A program made the translations under genes and the position numbers. A stretch of DNA of 64,000 bases from Allomyces macrogynus ATCC 38327 (lineage: Eukaryota > Blastocladiomycota > Blastocladiomycetes > Blastocladiales > Blastocladiaceae), in NCBI GenBank assembly GCA_000151295.1, contig GG745330.1:927115-991114 (forward strand), written 5' to 3'. Below the pieces are notes generated by a model that made no database searches, had not been told where the DNA came from, and saw only the letters and a program-made list of their open reading frames with translations. Positions within the stretch are counted from its first letter, which is position 1, and each line of letters opens with the position of its first letter. Of the stretch, positions 11,840-21,938 are shown one piece after another.

Positions 11840-12312
11840 GGCGTTGGGCGCTGGCTTACTGGAACAGGTTGGTCCAATTGAGGTTCGTGCAATGGAGCGG
11901 GAGCCGCTGCTGCAGGTCGGCGCGGGCAGACGAGGCAGAGCGGGGGAAGAACACGGATGCGGTGCCGTTTCGGCGGTGCAGGAGCGGCGCAGTGCGAGTT
12001 GAGCAGGTTGGTTCTCCGAGTTGGCGACGTGACGTGGTCGCGCCTGACGCAAAATCATGCCAAATCGCCGTCCATGTCACTCAAGCATCATCAACCATCT
12101 TCTGCAAGACCCTGGACAACAACGACGACAACGACAGAAACTTCTTGATTTTGGCAAGTCAGACAGAGCCCGCGCTAACGGTCAAAACCGCGAGCTTCTT
12201 GATACATCCAGGAGGATAGAGCGAGAAGGGGGGTACACGATGCGCAGCAAAGATTTCACAACAACGGCAAAGAAAACGACAACAAAACAGACAGACGAGG
12301 CCAGCGAGCAAT
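11840..12312. other. Intergenic, no gene recognised
   Basis: About 470 bp between the capping-enzyme start and the stop of the next minus-strand gene. It is locally AT-richer near 12100-12290, consistent with a 3' UTR. Only chance frames were seen. Confidence 0.4.
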
Positions 12313-14152
12313 CTAGACGCGCACGAGCACGCGCGCGCGAATGCGCACCTTGGACTCTTCGAGATCAAACACGCCGGGCCAGACAAAGTCGGACACAATC
12401 GTCATCGGGTCGAGCGTGCTCATACCAGCGCCAATCTCGTCGAGCGACGCAAACGAGCTGTCGATACCGGCGCTACTCTGCAGGACGCGGCCAGACAAGA
12501 AGACAGCACTCGCATTCAGGATATCCATCCACTTCTCGTCGGGCTTACCGCCCGTGCCAGTGACTTCCACGAGCGCCAACGAGGGCCGGTACCGCTTGGC
12601 GCGGATCATGAGCGCAGCCGCCGCCCATGGCAATTCCGAAACGAGCGTGTCGGCCGCAGCCGCTGCAGCAGCGGCCTCGACATCGTCCTCCACGTCCTCG
12701 GCATCGGCACCCGACTCGCCGCTCTTGGTCGACGCGGCACGAGCAACGGTGCTCGCGCGTGCAGCCGCAAGTGCGATCCGGACATCGGCTGAGCACGCCG
12801 CGAGCATCGGCTCAATCGCGTCGCGCACAATGTCGCCAGCGCGCAGGTCGTAGAGCAGTTCGTGAATCGCCAAAAACATTTCCGCAGGCCGCATGCGGTG
12901 GGCGCGAGACAAGCCCTTGTACTCGACGTGGTGCTCGTAAATAATTGGCGTCCACACGCGTTCAGCGGCGGTACGCGTCGTGAGCGTGCGCCACATGGAC
13001 GCGACGGCGCGCGCGACCGAACCCGTCAGCTGCAGGGCACGCACTGCGTCCGGGTGTTCGGCCGAGGCCAGGTCCTGTGCGGGCGCGTCGGCGGGAGCCA
13101 CAGCAGCGCCACCGACCACGGTGCCGCACGCCGACCGCACGGAGCGGAACAGCCCCTCCCAGTCCGCGAGCAGCTGCCGTGCGCCGTACGACGCGAGAGG
13201 CGGTACTTCGCGCGTGTTGGGAATTCCCGGAACGTCGAAATTGCCGCGGATCAGCGCCGTCTTGTCGGGCAAGATCATCGACAGTGAGGCAGCGGCCATG
13301 GGCGAGAGCGGGGGCGTGTTGCGACGTGCCAGCGAGCTGGCCGATGGCGAGTTCAGCGGGCCAAGTGGCGACGCAGCAACAGCACTGGACCTGCCAATCA
13401 GCGACGATGCGGCCGGGTCGGTGCTTGTGACCTCGGATGTCGACGCAGAAGCCGACACGGCAGATGCAGCTGCCGAGCTGGGCGTACCGGGTGAGAGGGG
13501 CGATGACCCGTAATGCCGGTAATGGAGTGTCGAGTGCAGCAGTTGCGCGAGTAGCGCCGGGTCAATCGTTGGGTCCTCGACCTCGGTGTTGCGAGCAACG
13601 CCGCGAGCCAATGTAGTCGATGTGGCGGGAGCGGGAGCAGCGACATGGCCATTGGCAAAAGATGTTGGTAGCGGTGGCGGCGGTACATTGGCGTAGTCGG
13701 TGTTCTTGGCGTCGAAACTGCGCTTCTGGTCGACCGACGTGTCCTCCATGAGCGTAGACGTTGGGATCGACACTTGCAGCGTCAGCAGCTGCGCGGGTGC
13801 CTGCTGCTGCAGCTCGACGGCCGGTGCCGGCGCGCTGCTCGACGCAATAGCGCGCTCCTTAGCCTGCTTGGCCTCGGGCGACTTGGGTTGGCGACCAAAC
13901 ATGCACATGAAGACGCTGGCGGCCATAACCTTGACACGGAGAATGGGTCGACAGTCAGGAAGAGTGGGGAGAAGAGCCGAGGGCCGCAGGAACGAGAAGG
14001 AAAACGCTACCGACCATGGGGATGGCAATGGCGAGAGCGATCACAGACAGCTGAGCCGAGGGAGCTCGGGCCGTGCTGGAGGCCTCGACCACCGCGGCGC
14101 CCTGGAGCGTCGCAACGCCACTGGCGGCGGCAGCGGCGGCAGCGACGTGCAT
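12313..14152 (-). CDS. Unidentified single-pass membrane protein, 584 aa
   Basis: Exons 14015..14152 and 12313..13929; the 85-nt intron starts GTCGGT and ends GTCAAG, phase 0. The N-terminus MHVAAAAAAASG leads to one strong hydrophobic stretch formed across the splice (LSVIALAIAIPM + VMAASVFMCMF), then a basic FGRQPKSPEAK, so type III (N-out) or tail-in topology is likely. The middle is Ser/Pro/Ala-rich. The C-terminal 300 residues look folded, with WEGLFRSVRSACG, MWRTLTTRTAAERVWTPIIY and ELLYDLRAGDIVRDAIEPML, a mostly helical pattern with an acidic DAEDVEDDVE patch. I recognise no family. The gene is divergent from the AHI1-like gene, with about 670 bp between the starts. The start is the first ATG in the frame that reaches the splice. 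Confidence 0.6.
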
Positions 14153-14824
14153 TCCGGGGGCGAGTCGTCTATCGTGCTCGTGCGTGACGTCGCGCAGTGG
14201 GGCCACGCGCTCGCGATCCCGTGTCAAGCAACAATTTGCAACGAGCAGCAGGCGGGCGTTGTTCGCAGCAAACCGGAGACTCGGGCGGCTAGGGTCGGGC
14301 CAGTCGAAACGTGCGCAAACTCGCGATGCAGCCGTCAGGTCGACGACCAGGTGCTCGAGGCTAACCCGGCGATTTCCACGCGACGACCGTTGGCCGGCGC
14401 CGTTTGCAGCAGTTGCAGCAGGATGCGGATGCTTGCAGCGCGAAAGCTCGTCTTGTCGGGCAGATCCACTGGTTGGTCGTGCACCGGACTCGAGCGCGTC
14501 GTGTGGTCGGTGACAACGGTGGCGGTGGCGGCCAAGGGCGGCGAGGCGATGCCAGCTCGAGCACGAGAAAAACAAAGTGCAGCGCGAGGCAGGCCCTGCA
14601 GACAAGACGCCAGAAAGCAAGGCAGAAGCAACAACTGTTTGTGAATGACTTGCACGTGTGCCTCGCGCCGCGTCTCGCGCGTCCACTTGTGCCTGTGGCG
14701 CCAGCGACAGTGTAGCACCGTGAGCAACAACGACGCCCATGCAGCTGCAGCTGGGGCCTGCCGCAGCCGCTGGAACTTGCCCGATTGTCCGCCATCCCTC
14801 TCGCGAAAACGCTCCAGTACCATC
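14153..14824. other. Divergent intergenic region, probable bidirectional promoter
   Basis: About 670 bp between two divergently transcribed genes. Several overlapping open frames cross it on both strands, but none has a recognisable domain. No clear TATA box was seen. Confidence 0.4.
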
Positions 14825-17117
14825 ATGAACGACGCTCGACCACGCCGCTCGCCCATTTCCCCCGACCTCCAGTTGCATGCTCACGTCCTTGCCACATCGT
14901 CCCTCAACCCGTCCTTGGCCGCCGCTTCGGCATTCCCTTCCGACCACTGGTTTGCCATTCGCGGCCACCTGGTCGAGCACGCGACTTCATCTGCACCACC
15001 ACCTACCACGAGCGCTTTACTGGCGCTGCCGCAACTCTCGCTTCCGCGGCCGATTGACCCGAACGGCAGCCACCTCATTTTCGACGAGCACTGGTATTGG
15101 AGCATCGCTCCGTCCCAGGCCACCCGCAAATTGGCGCTGCTTATCGAGATCCTGTCCATGGACCCTGTGCACCGGTGCGATTTCGCTCGTCGGCTCGCAC
15201 CACTTTTCACGCTCCCTCCAGTTGACGATACACTGTGCCAGGTGCTCAGCTCTGATGGCCTGAAGCCCGTCGCCTTGGCGTTTACTCCCGTCGACGACGA
15301 CGTTTCGATCTTGGGGCAAGACTTGATCACGACCGCCGACCGAACGCTGCAACTCCTCCGTCCGCGCAAGTCACTGCTTCCATCGTGGCCATGGAACGAT
15401 TCAGCAGTTCGCTATTCACCTCCTCCACCGCCATTTGACGCAGTGCGCAAGGCCCAGAAACTCGACGGCTTATCTATGTCCGTACCGCTCTCCCTTTCTC
15501 GGACTAACCACATGACGTCCACTCACCCGCCCTTCGCGCACCATTAAACGTAGAATTGTTCGACTGCAATGGGCACCCCGCCCGCTCGAGTCCCGCGTGA
15601 CGCGCCGCCCACGCACGGCCTTTGAAGTCGAGGCGCCGCGCTTCACCTACGACCAGCTCATTGCGACGGTCATGCCGCGCCCAAACCTCTCCAAGCAGGA
15701 CCGATCGAGCAAGGCGCAGCTTCTGGGCAGCGTTCTCAACCTCGCCGGACAGGTCAGTCTCCCGTGGATCCCATTGATCTCAGTTTCGCTTGACTCACAA
15801 CATTGCCGATTCAGTCGCCGGCTCCTCGCCGCAACCTAAATACGCCGTGCCGCATCCCGACCCACCCGCGTGTCCACCTCGCCGCCGACCTGCAATGCAC
15901 CTCGCTCGCCTTTTCGTCGAACGGCCTCTACCTCGCGGTCGCTGCGCGGCCCTTTGCCACGAGCGTCGGGGTCGGCGTGCTCGCCGACCGGCCTATTGTC
16001 AAGATCTACGACTTGGTCGAATCGGTGCTCACCGTCACGCTCACGGGGCCCGGCGACGCGGTGCATGCACTGGCGTGGAACCCGGCATCGACCGATCTGT
16101 TTGGTATCGCGGACCGGTCGCTCGCGGTGTGGAATTTCCAAGGGCCCGCGTCGCGCTGCGACCTGATTTTGCACCCTGTCGGCGTCAAGGCGTGTGCCGT
16201 GTGGCCCGGGTCCGATGAAGAGCAGACGTACGTTTGGGCAAGAGTGACAGCGGGATTCTCCACCGTTTTGATCACGCGTAGGACGGTGACATTCCTCCGT
16301 TAATTAGGGTCGTTTTGACTGGGAGCGACGACGGTGTCATTCGCAAGTGGTGCGTCCCAACCAAGACACGTCGGCCCGTGGAAGAAGCAACGACGCACAC
16401 AATGGCCGTCTCGCACCTCGCGTGGGATCACGACGGCAAGCGGTTCTTCTCCTGCGACGTAGCCGGTAACGCCATGGTGTGGCTCTACACGGCGGGCAAA
16501 ATGGAGTGCATCAAGATCTTGGAGGGCGTCGCGGTACGTTTTATCCGTTGCTCACTTCGTTTTCCAGCAGACTGGTGACTGATTCGGAGTGATCGTCACG
16601 TAGGATGGCCCGCTCTATTTTGTCACGCCGCTTGTCAAGTCGAAGCGCGTCGTTTACGTCTCCAAGGACCGCATCCAACTTTTCGACTACATGTACCGCA
16701 AAACGGCCGACTTCGCTCTGCCACCCGGCGCATGCATGTCGGGCTTGCCGACCGTCTCGTCGTGCTCGTCACACATCTTTGTCCCGACGACGCTTGGGAC
16801 CATGTGCGTTTCTCGGCCGTTCATGCTGTGAGCGACGTTTTATGACCTGACGCTTACCACCTGGATCACCATGTAGCATCACCGTCACCACGACGGGATC
16901 ACGAGCAGCGACACGAACATCAATGTGCGGGGATGCGCGGTCCTCCCCTGTCGTCGCCATGGCGTTCCATCCACTCGACGAGAGCATGGCCGTCGCGGAT
17001 CGAGGGGCCGTGACCATATTGAACGCTGATCCAGCGCCCGCTGCTGCCGCTGCAAATCCCTCCGTGCCGCCGTCGCCTCGAACTCGGAAAACTGGCGGAG
17101 AAGGATTCAAAACTTGA
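14825..17117 (+). CDS. AHI1: Jouberin/AHI1-like WD40 protein, six exons
   Basis: Exons 14825..15477, 15554..15752, 15815..16227, 16308..16533, 16604..16803, 16877..17117; 643 aa. The introns are 62-80 nt, with donors GTCCGT, GTCAGT, GTACGT, GTACGT and GTGCGT. The N-terminal 220 residues contain a beta-rich stretch (HLIFDEHWYWSIAP). The WD40 part follows jouberin repeat by repeat: LQCTSLAFSSNGLYLAVAA, VHALAWNPASTDLFGIAD, VVLTGSDDGVIRKW, VSHLAWDHDGKRFFSCD and SPVVAMAFHPLDESMAVAD align with its first to last blades. Jouberin acts at the ciliary transition zone, which fits a flagellated zoospore. The human coiled-coil and SH3 ends are absent. Another cilium-type WD40 protein is possible, but the motif order favours AHI1. 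Confidence 0.62.
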
Positions 17118-17145
17118 ATCATTTGCAATACATTGCCCCATCGCA

Positions 17146-18649
17146 TCAATACCGCCGCCTGGATCGGTCGTCATGGCCATCGTCCCTCCGGCTCCGGTGG
17201 TCGCGCGAAGACCGGTCCCCCGACGAGCGTGGCCGGTCGCGCTCCCGGCCGTGGGATCGGTGCCGGTCATCACGATCCCGGTCGTCCCTCCTGCGCGAGG
17301 GAGGCGGAGAGCGCGACCGGGACCGACCCCGACGACGCGCTGGCGGCGACCTCGACCGGCGGCGACTCGACGCAACACTCTGCTCTGCCGAGACCGCAGG
17401 CGACGCGCGCTCGCGCTCGTGCCGCGCACTTGCAAGTTCCCTCCCTCCACGCAAATCTGAATCGTGCTCAAACACCATCGCCGCATCCGGTGCACCACTT
17501 GCCCCGACCGCATCCTCGTCGCGATACTGCGTGCGCCGCTGCAAATGCGCAAACCCACCAAAGCCAGCTCCCGCACGACGCCGAGCGGACGTCCAATCCT
17601 TGTGCAATTTCGCGACCGACTGCGAGAAATCTACCTTGATGCGGCGGTCGTCAATGAGCACATTGTTCATTTTCAGGTACGCTGCCTCGGCGGCCGCGCG
17701 GTCGTCGTATTCGATGAACGCATAACACAGCGACTCGCCCGTGGCCTTGTCGCGAATCACTTCGCAGCTGCCGAGCGTCCCGAACCGGCCGAAAATCAGA
17801 GCCAGGTCCTCGTCGCGCGTGACGGGGTTCAGTTTGCACACGAACAACACGTTTTCGGGGGGCTTGATTTCGGCAAACGGGAGGTCGCCCATCATTTCGA
17901 GCGCCAGCGCGTGGGACGCGGCTTCGCGCGCGCGGCGCTCGCGCTCGGCGATTTCGGGGTCGACCTCCTCGTCGATCACATCGGCTTCGGTCAGTCGCAC
18001 CGAGTCGAGGACGTCCCGCGGCGGGTCCGGAGAGCGGTCGGGGACGACGAGGCGGGGTGGGTCCGGGAATGGGTCATCGAGAATGATCGTGTGCTTGATA
18101 CTATACGAGGAGAATTTGGTCAGGCCACAGAAACGAAAGTAATCGAGGAGCGGAGCATGCGTACCGAATGTCCTGGAACGGCCGACCGTTCGCGTCCGCG
18201 TAGGCGTCATTGATCTTGTCGAGGACATCAAGTCCTTCGGCCACTTCCCCAAACACGACGCAGCGCGCATCGAGGTAGTCGGCGCGGTCGGTCGTGGCAA
18301 TCAGCCACTGCGACCCGCACGCGCCGGTCCCCGTCACGTCGTCGACGCCCGCGAGCGCCATCGACACAAGCCCCTTGCGGGTGTGCTTGCGGCGCGGCAT
18401 TGGGCCATCGGCGGCAAAGTAAGGGCTGGCGTCATCGCCCGTCAGGTGCCAAATGGATTCGCCGCCCTTGCCATTGGCGAGCGGGTCACCCGTCTGGATC
18501 ATGAGGTCGCGCTGGACATTGAAGAAGAGGTGGAAGTTGAAGTACTTGACTTTGCAGAGCTTGAGGAAGTTGGTGCAGAGCCTGGGCGCTTCGTCGACAA
18601 AGAGGTCGATGACAATGTCGCCGGCCGTCGTCTCGATGAGCACGCTCAT
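17146..18649 (-). CDS. PPIL4: Cyclophilin-RRM peptidyl-prolyl isomerase, PPIL4 type
   Basis: Exons 18165..18649 and 17146..18100; the 64-nt intron has donor GTACGC. The product is 479 aa, close to human PPIL4 (about 490). The cyclophilin domain occupies residues 1-165, starting [17 protein letters not shown], with [15 protein letters not shown] and the [16 protein letters not shown] segment. A charged linker ([12 protein letters not shown]) follows, then an RRM near residues 242-320 with RNP-like VLFVCKLNP and [10 protein letters not shown]. The C-terminus is an Arg/Ser/Asp-rich tail (RSRSPP, repeated DRDRDDRHR). The family is nuclear and spliceosome-associated. The stop lies 29 bp from that of AHI1 on the other strand, so the two genes are tightly convergent. 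Confidence 0.92.
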
Positions 18650-19311
18650 GGTCGGGCGGGTGCTTGGGCGGAGAGGGGTGCGGCAGCCTTGCCCGATGCA
18701 ATGCACCCAGTGGCGAGCGTAAGTTGTTGTGCTGGGCGCTCAGATGGTGGTTGGCCGCGGCAGCACAAAGTCGGCCCCCACGGCGGCGAACACGGCGGAT
18801 CACTGTAATCCGGGATCAGTGAGGTGGACTGACAGCAATCCACGTGCGAGATCACGGCGGGAGACACGCGCGTGGTGCGAGACGTTCCCATCCAGCCGGC
18901 CGCCTGCTCGCGTCGTGCTCGCGCGTGCAGCGACCGCGCCCAAAGTCGGAATTGTGGCGACCACGCGCCAGCCAACGAAAGGTCGAAGACTTGCAAAAGC
19001 CTCCGACGGTGCACCAACCCGTGCTCCCCTCGCGTGCCCCCGTCCGCGACCGCCCCACTGCGCTGCGACCACCAACGACATCACCGACACGGATCGCGCC
19101 TGAGCTTCCGTCCCTCGATTGCCGCCGCCGACCGTGCCTGCAGCCCTCGCCGCTCTTGCTCGGTTTGCGCCTCCTGGTCGGGCTGAGAGACCCCGTCGTT
19201 GATCAGTACGCGCCGTTGCTCGCCGCCCAAGATGCTCCCGTTCCAATGTCTCCTTGCTGACCCCGCATGATCTCGATGCTCGCGCTGTAGAGGACTCGAC
19301 CAGGCCCACCC
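18650..19311. other. Divergent intergenic region
   Basis: About 660 bp between the PPIL4 start (minus) and the penicillin-binding-like gene (plus), probably holding both promoters. Open frames here are chance frames of skewed composition. No conserved site was recognised. Confidence 0.4.
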
Positions 19312-21615
19312 ATGCCCCCCTCCGCGTCCACCAGACCCGCGCCCGCTCGGGCACGCGACCGCGTCGTGCGGTCGTGGCCGCTCGCCACGCTCTTCGTCGT
19401 CGCAGCCGCGCTCGTCGGCACGCTCGCGCCGTCCGCTGTCACCGCCGGCGGGTCGACCGACCAGCTCGCGTCGGTCAGTTCCAAGTCGGTCGCGGCTTTT
19501 GTCGAAGATTTCGCGTCGCGGTATGTCGGATCGACGATTCCGGGTCTCGCCGTGGCCGTCGTCAAGGACACCAAGACGGTCTACTCTGGCGGGTTTGGCG
19601 TGGCCAATGTGGGCACGCAGGAACCGATGCACGCCGACACGCTCGTGCGCGTGGGCAGCATCTCGCAGCTCGTTACGGCGACGGCCGTCCTGAGCTTGCG
19701 CGACAATGACCGGCTCGCGTCGCTCGATGACACGGTCGAGTCGCTCGCGCCTGGGATCGTGCCGCCGTCCGCCAAGAACACGGGCATCGACCAGCCGCTG
19801 ACTGTGCGGCACTTGCTTGCACACGTCTCCGGGCTCGAGGAAAAGGTGCTGGGCGTGTATGCGCCGCGGCACCGTGCCCCGGGTAACACGTCGGCGATTC
19901 TCGGCGAGTTCCCAAAGGCTGTGCGCAACCCGGGCGTCGTCATCTCGCCCAACCACCACGCCTACGCGCTGCTCGGCCAGGTGGTTGCGAATGCGGCCGA
20001 GCAGCCTTACGACGAGTACGCGAGCGAGAATATTCTTAAGCCGCTGAAAATGGACGCGTCCACGTTCCGCCCGTTTGACGCGCAGGACCCAGTCATGAGC
20101 GCGATTCTCGAGGGTAACGGCGGCGGGTCGGGCAAGAAGGGTAAAAAAGGGTCGGGCAACGCCAATGTCGCCATGGGCCACACCAAGCTCGGGTCAGCCG
20201 CGTTTGTCGCGGCCCCGGACCTCTACATGCCGTCGTCTGCCGCGGGCGGGCTCGCGACCACGGCCTCGGACATGGCCCAGCTGCTTAAGATGGTCGTTAA
20301 CGACGGGACTAACGGCGCCAAGATCCTGACCAAGGACGCGGCCAAGGAGATGCGCACGACGCAGGTGCGCAGTTACCCGCCCACGGCCGCGAGCCGCAAG
20401 GCGTCGAGCGACGAGGACGGTGCCGCGCCGCCGCCCGTTCCGGGCACCACGCTCGGCTGGTTTGAGCACGGGTACACGAACGGCGTGCGCGTCCTGATGC
20501 ACCCGGGCGAGGTGCCCGGCTTTGCGTCGCTTGCCTTCGTGATCCCGTCGGACCGGCTCGGTGTGTTCTTGAGCATCAATGCTAACGACGGCCACCTGCG
20601 AATGAGGTTCGTCAACGAGTTTGTGCGCAAGTTTGGGTCCAAGTCCACCGGGGCCGGCAGCGGCAGTGGGAGCGGCAAGAGCGCGACGCGTTTCTCGCGC
20701 CCGAACGCCATTTCCGTGCCCAACTTTGCCGACTTTGCCAAGCACTACAAGCCCACGACGTCGGCCTACTATTCGTTTGAGTACCTCTTGTCGGTGCCCA
20801 ACCAGATTTCGCTGTCGGTGAGCCCGACGGGCCAGTCGCTGCTGCTGACGGCGACGCCCATGAAGGCGGCCGAGATGGCCGAATCGACCTACGAGCTCGT
20901 TCCGACGGCCACAGCCACGGCGCCGGGCAAGGGCAACGCGCAAAAGTCGGGAACCGCGACGATTTTCACTGTGGTCCCGCAAGCTGGTACGGAGGGTCCC
21001 TTCCCGCACCACTACGTCGCGATGGTCCCCGCTGGGTCCGAGGCCAACGCGCCTCATTTCTATCTCATCACGAACCTGCTGGGCCACGGCGCTGTCATGT
21101 CGTACGAGCCGATCACCGCGACTGAGTCGCTCGGGTACCTGACCAACGTGACAACCGCGTCCAGCGTGTTGTTTGCTGCGTACCTGGTCCTGTGGATGCT
21201 CATGGGCGTGTACCGCGCGGTCAGAGGTTCCGGCGCGGGTGACGATCACGGGTCGGCCAAGCTGTCGCTGTCGCGGCTCAACCTCGCGCTCGCGCGATCG
21301 ACGCGGCTCGAAAACTTGACGGCATTGACGTGCTTGGCCAATCTCGGGTTCCCGGGGCTCGTCGCGCTCGGTACCTGGAAGTCCGGCGGCATCTACGACC
21401 TGTTTGCGCTGCCGCGGCTACCGGCGGGTCTGCGTATTGTCTTCTTTTCGACGTTCCTCGTGCAGATCATGACGGTCGCGCTCGGCACGTATGTGGTCCA
21501 GGAAGGTCACAAGCACTCGAAACTGCAGGCTGTCTCGGCGCTCCTCGTCGCTGTGGCCTCGCTCACCATGACGGTGGCGCATTTTCAGATGCGTCTCTGG
21601 GTTCTCCACGTGTAA
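19312..21615 (+). CDS. Beta-lactamase/penicillin-binding-like protein with four C-terminal membrane segments
   Basis: A single uninterrupted frame of 767 aa. Residues 22-45 form a signal peptide or anchor (WPLATLFVVAAALVGTLAPS). A serine beta-lactamase-like domain spans about 55-430, with IPGLAVAVVKDTKTVYSGGFG, VGSISQLVTATAV, LTVRHLLAHVSGL, AYALLGQVV and HPGEVPGFASLAFVIP. The nucleophile position is Ser116, but the SxxK lysine is Gln119. The YxN motif is also lost: Pro213 stands where Tyr is expected. It is therefore probably not a working hydrolase. Residues about 613-767 hold four hydrophobic helices (for example SSVLFAAYLVLWMLMG and FFSTFLVQIMTVALGTYVV). This layout resembles bacterial beta-lactamase-related proteins with membrane tails. 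The lack of introns among multi-intron neighbours suggests transfer or retroposition; codon use and GC match the host. Confidence 0.75.
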   Translation: MPPSASTRPAPARARDRVVRSWPLATLFVVAAALVGTLAPSAVTAGGSTDQLASVSSKSVAAFVEDFASRYVGSTIPGLAVAVVKDTKTVYSGGFGVANVGTQEPMHADTLVRVGSISQLVTATAVLSLRDNDRLASLDDTVESLAPGIVPPSAKNTGIDQPLTVRHLLAHVSGLEEKVLGVYAPRHRAPGNTSAILGEFPKAVRNPGVVISPNHHAYALLGQVVANAAEQPYDEYASENILKPLKMDASTFRPFDAQDPVMSAILEGNGGGSGKKGKKGSGNANVAMGHTKLGSAAFVAAPDLYMPSSAAGGLATTASDMAQLLKMVVNDGTNGAKILTKDAAKEMRTTQVRSYPPTAASRKASSDEDGAAPPPVPGTTLGWFEHGYTNGVRVLMHPGEVPGFASLAFVIPSDRLGVFLSINANDGHLRMRFVNEFVRKFGSKSTGAGSGSGSGKSATRFSRPNAISVPNFADFAKHYKPTTSAYYSFEYLLSVPNQISLSVSPTGQSLLLTATPMKAAEMAESTYELVPTATATAPGKGNAQKSGTATIFTVVPQAGTEGPFPHHYVAMVPAGSEANAPHFYLITNLLGHGAVMSYEPITATESLGYLTNVTTASSVLFAAYLVLWMLMGVYRAVRGSGAGDDHGSAKLSLSRLNLALARSTRLENLTALTCLANLGFPGLVALGTWKSGGIYDLFALPRLPAGLRIVFFSTFLVQIMTVALGTYVVQEGHKHSKLQAVSALLVAVASLTMTVAHFQMRLWVLHV

Positions 21616-21938
21616 GGCGACTTTGTCCACCCAGTATCGCGACTGCTCGCGCCGTTGCGTCTGTGGGTGAGGGGGTGGGTGGGTGCAGGTGCGGATCGTT
21701 GACGACTTGCACGCGGGGGAGGAACGATAGTTAAATTGATTGTCTTTTTCTGCATCGTACACTCTTGAATTATTAGCTTGAAAGGAGAGGGCACGGATTG
21801 AGAGGAATCAGAGGTGGTGGATGGTCTGCGTTGGACAAAACCGATTGGATTTGGTCACCAACAGCGGGAACGCCAAGTCAAGATTCCGGGTGAGCAAGCA
21901 AGCACGCCTCAAACCATAACCGAAACGCCAAAACAGCT
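21616..21938. other. Intergenic, convergent 3' ends
   Basis: About 320 bp between two stop codons on opposite strands. It is AT-richer around 21730-21790, as expected for 3' UTRs. No gene was seen. Confidence 0.5.

Noticed and set aside
19312..21615. Active class C beta-lactamase or D-aminopeptidase
   Set aside because: The catalytic Lys and Tyr positions are Gln and Pro, so only fold-level similarity is claimed.
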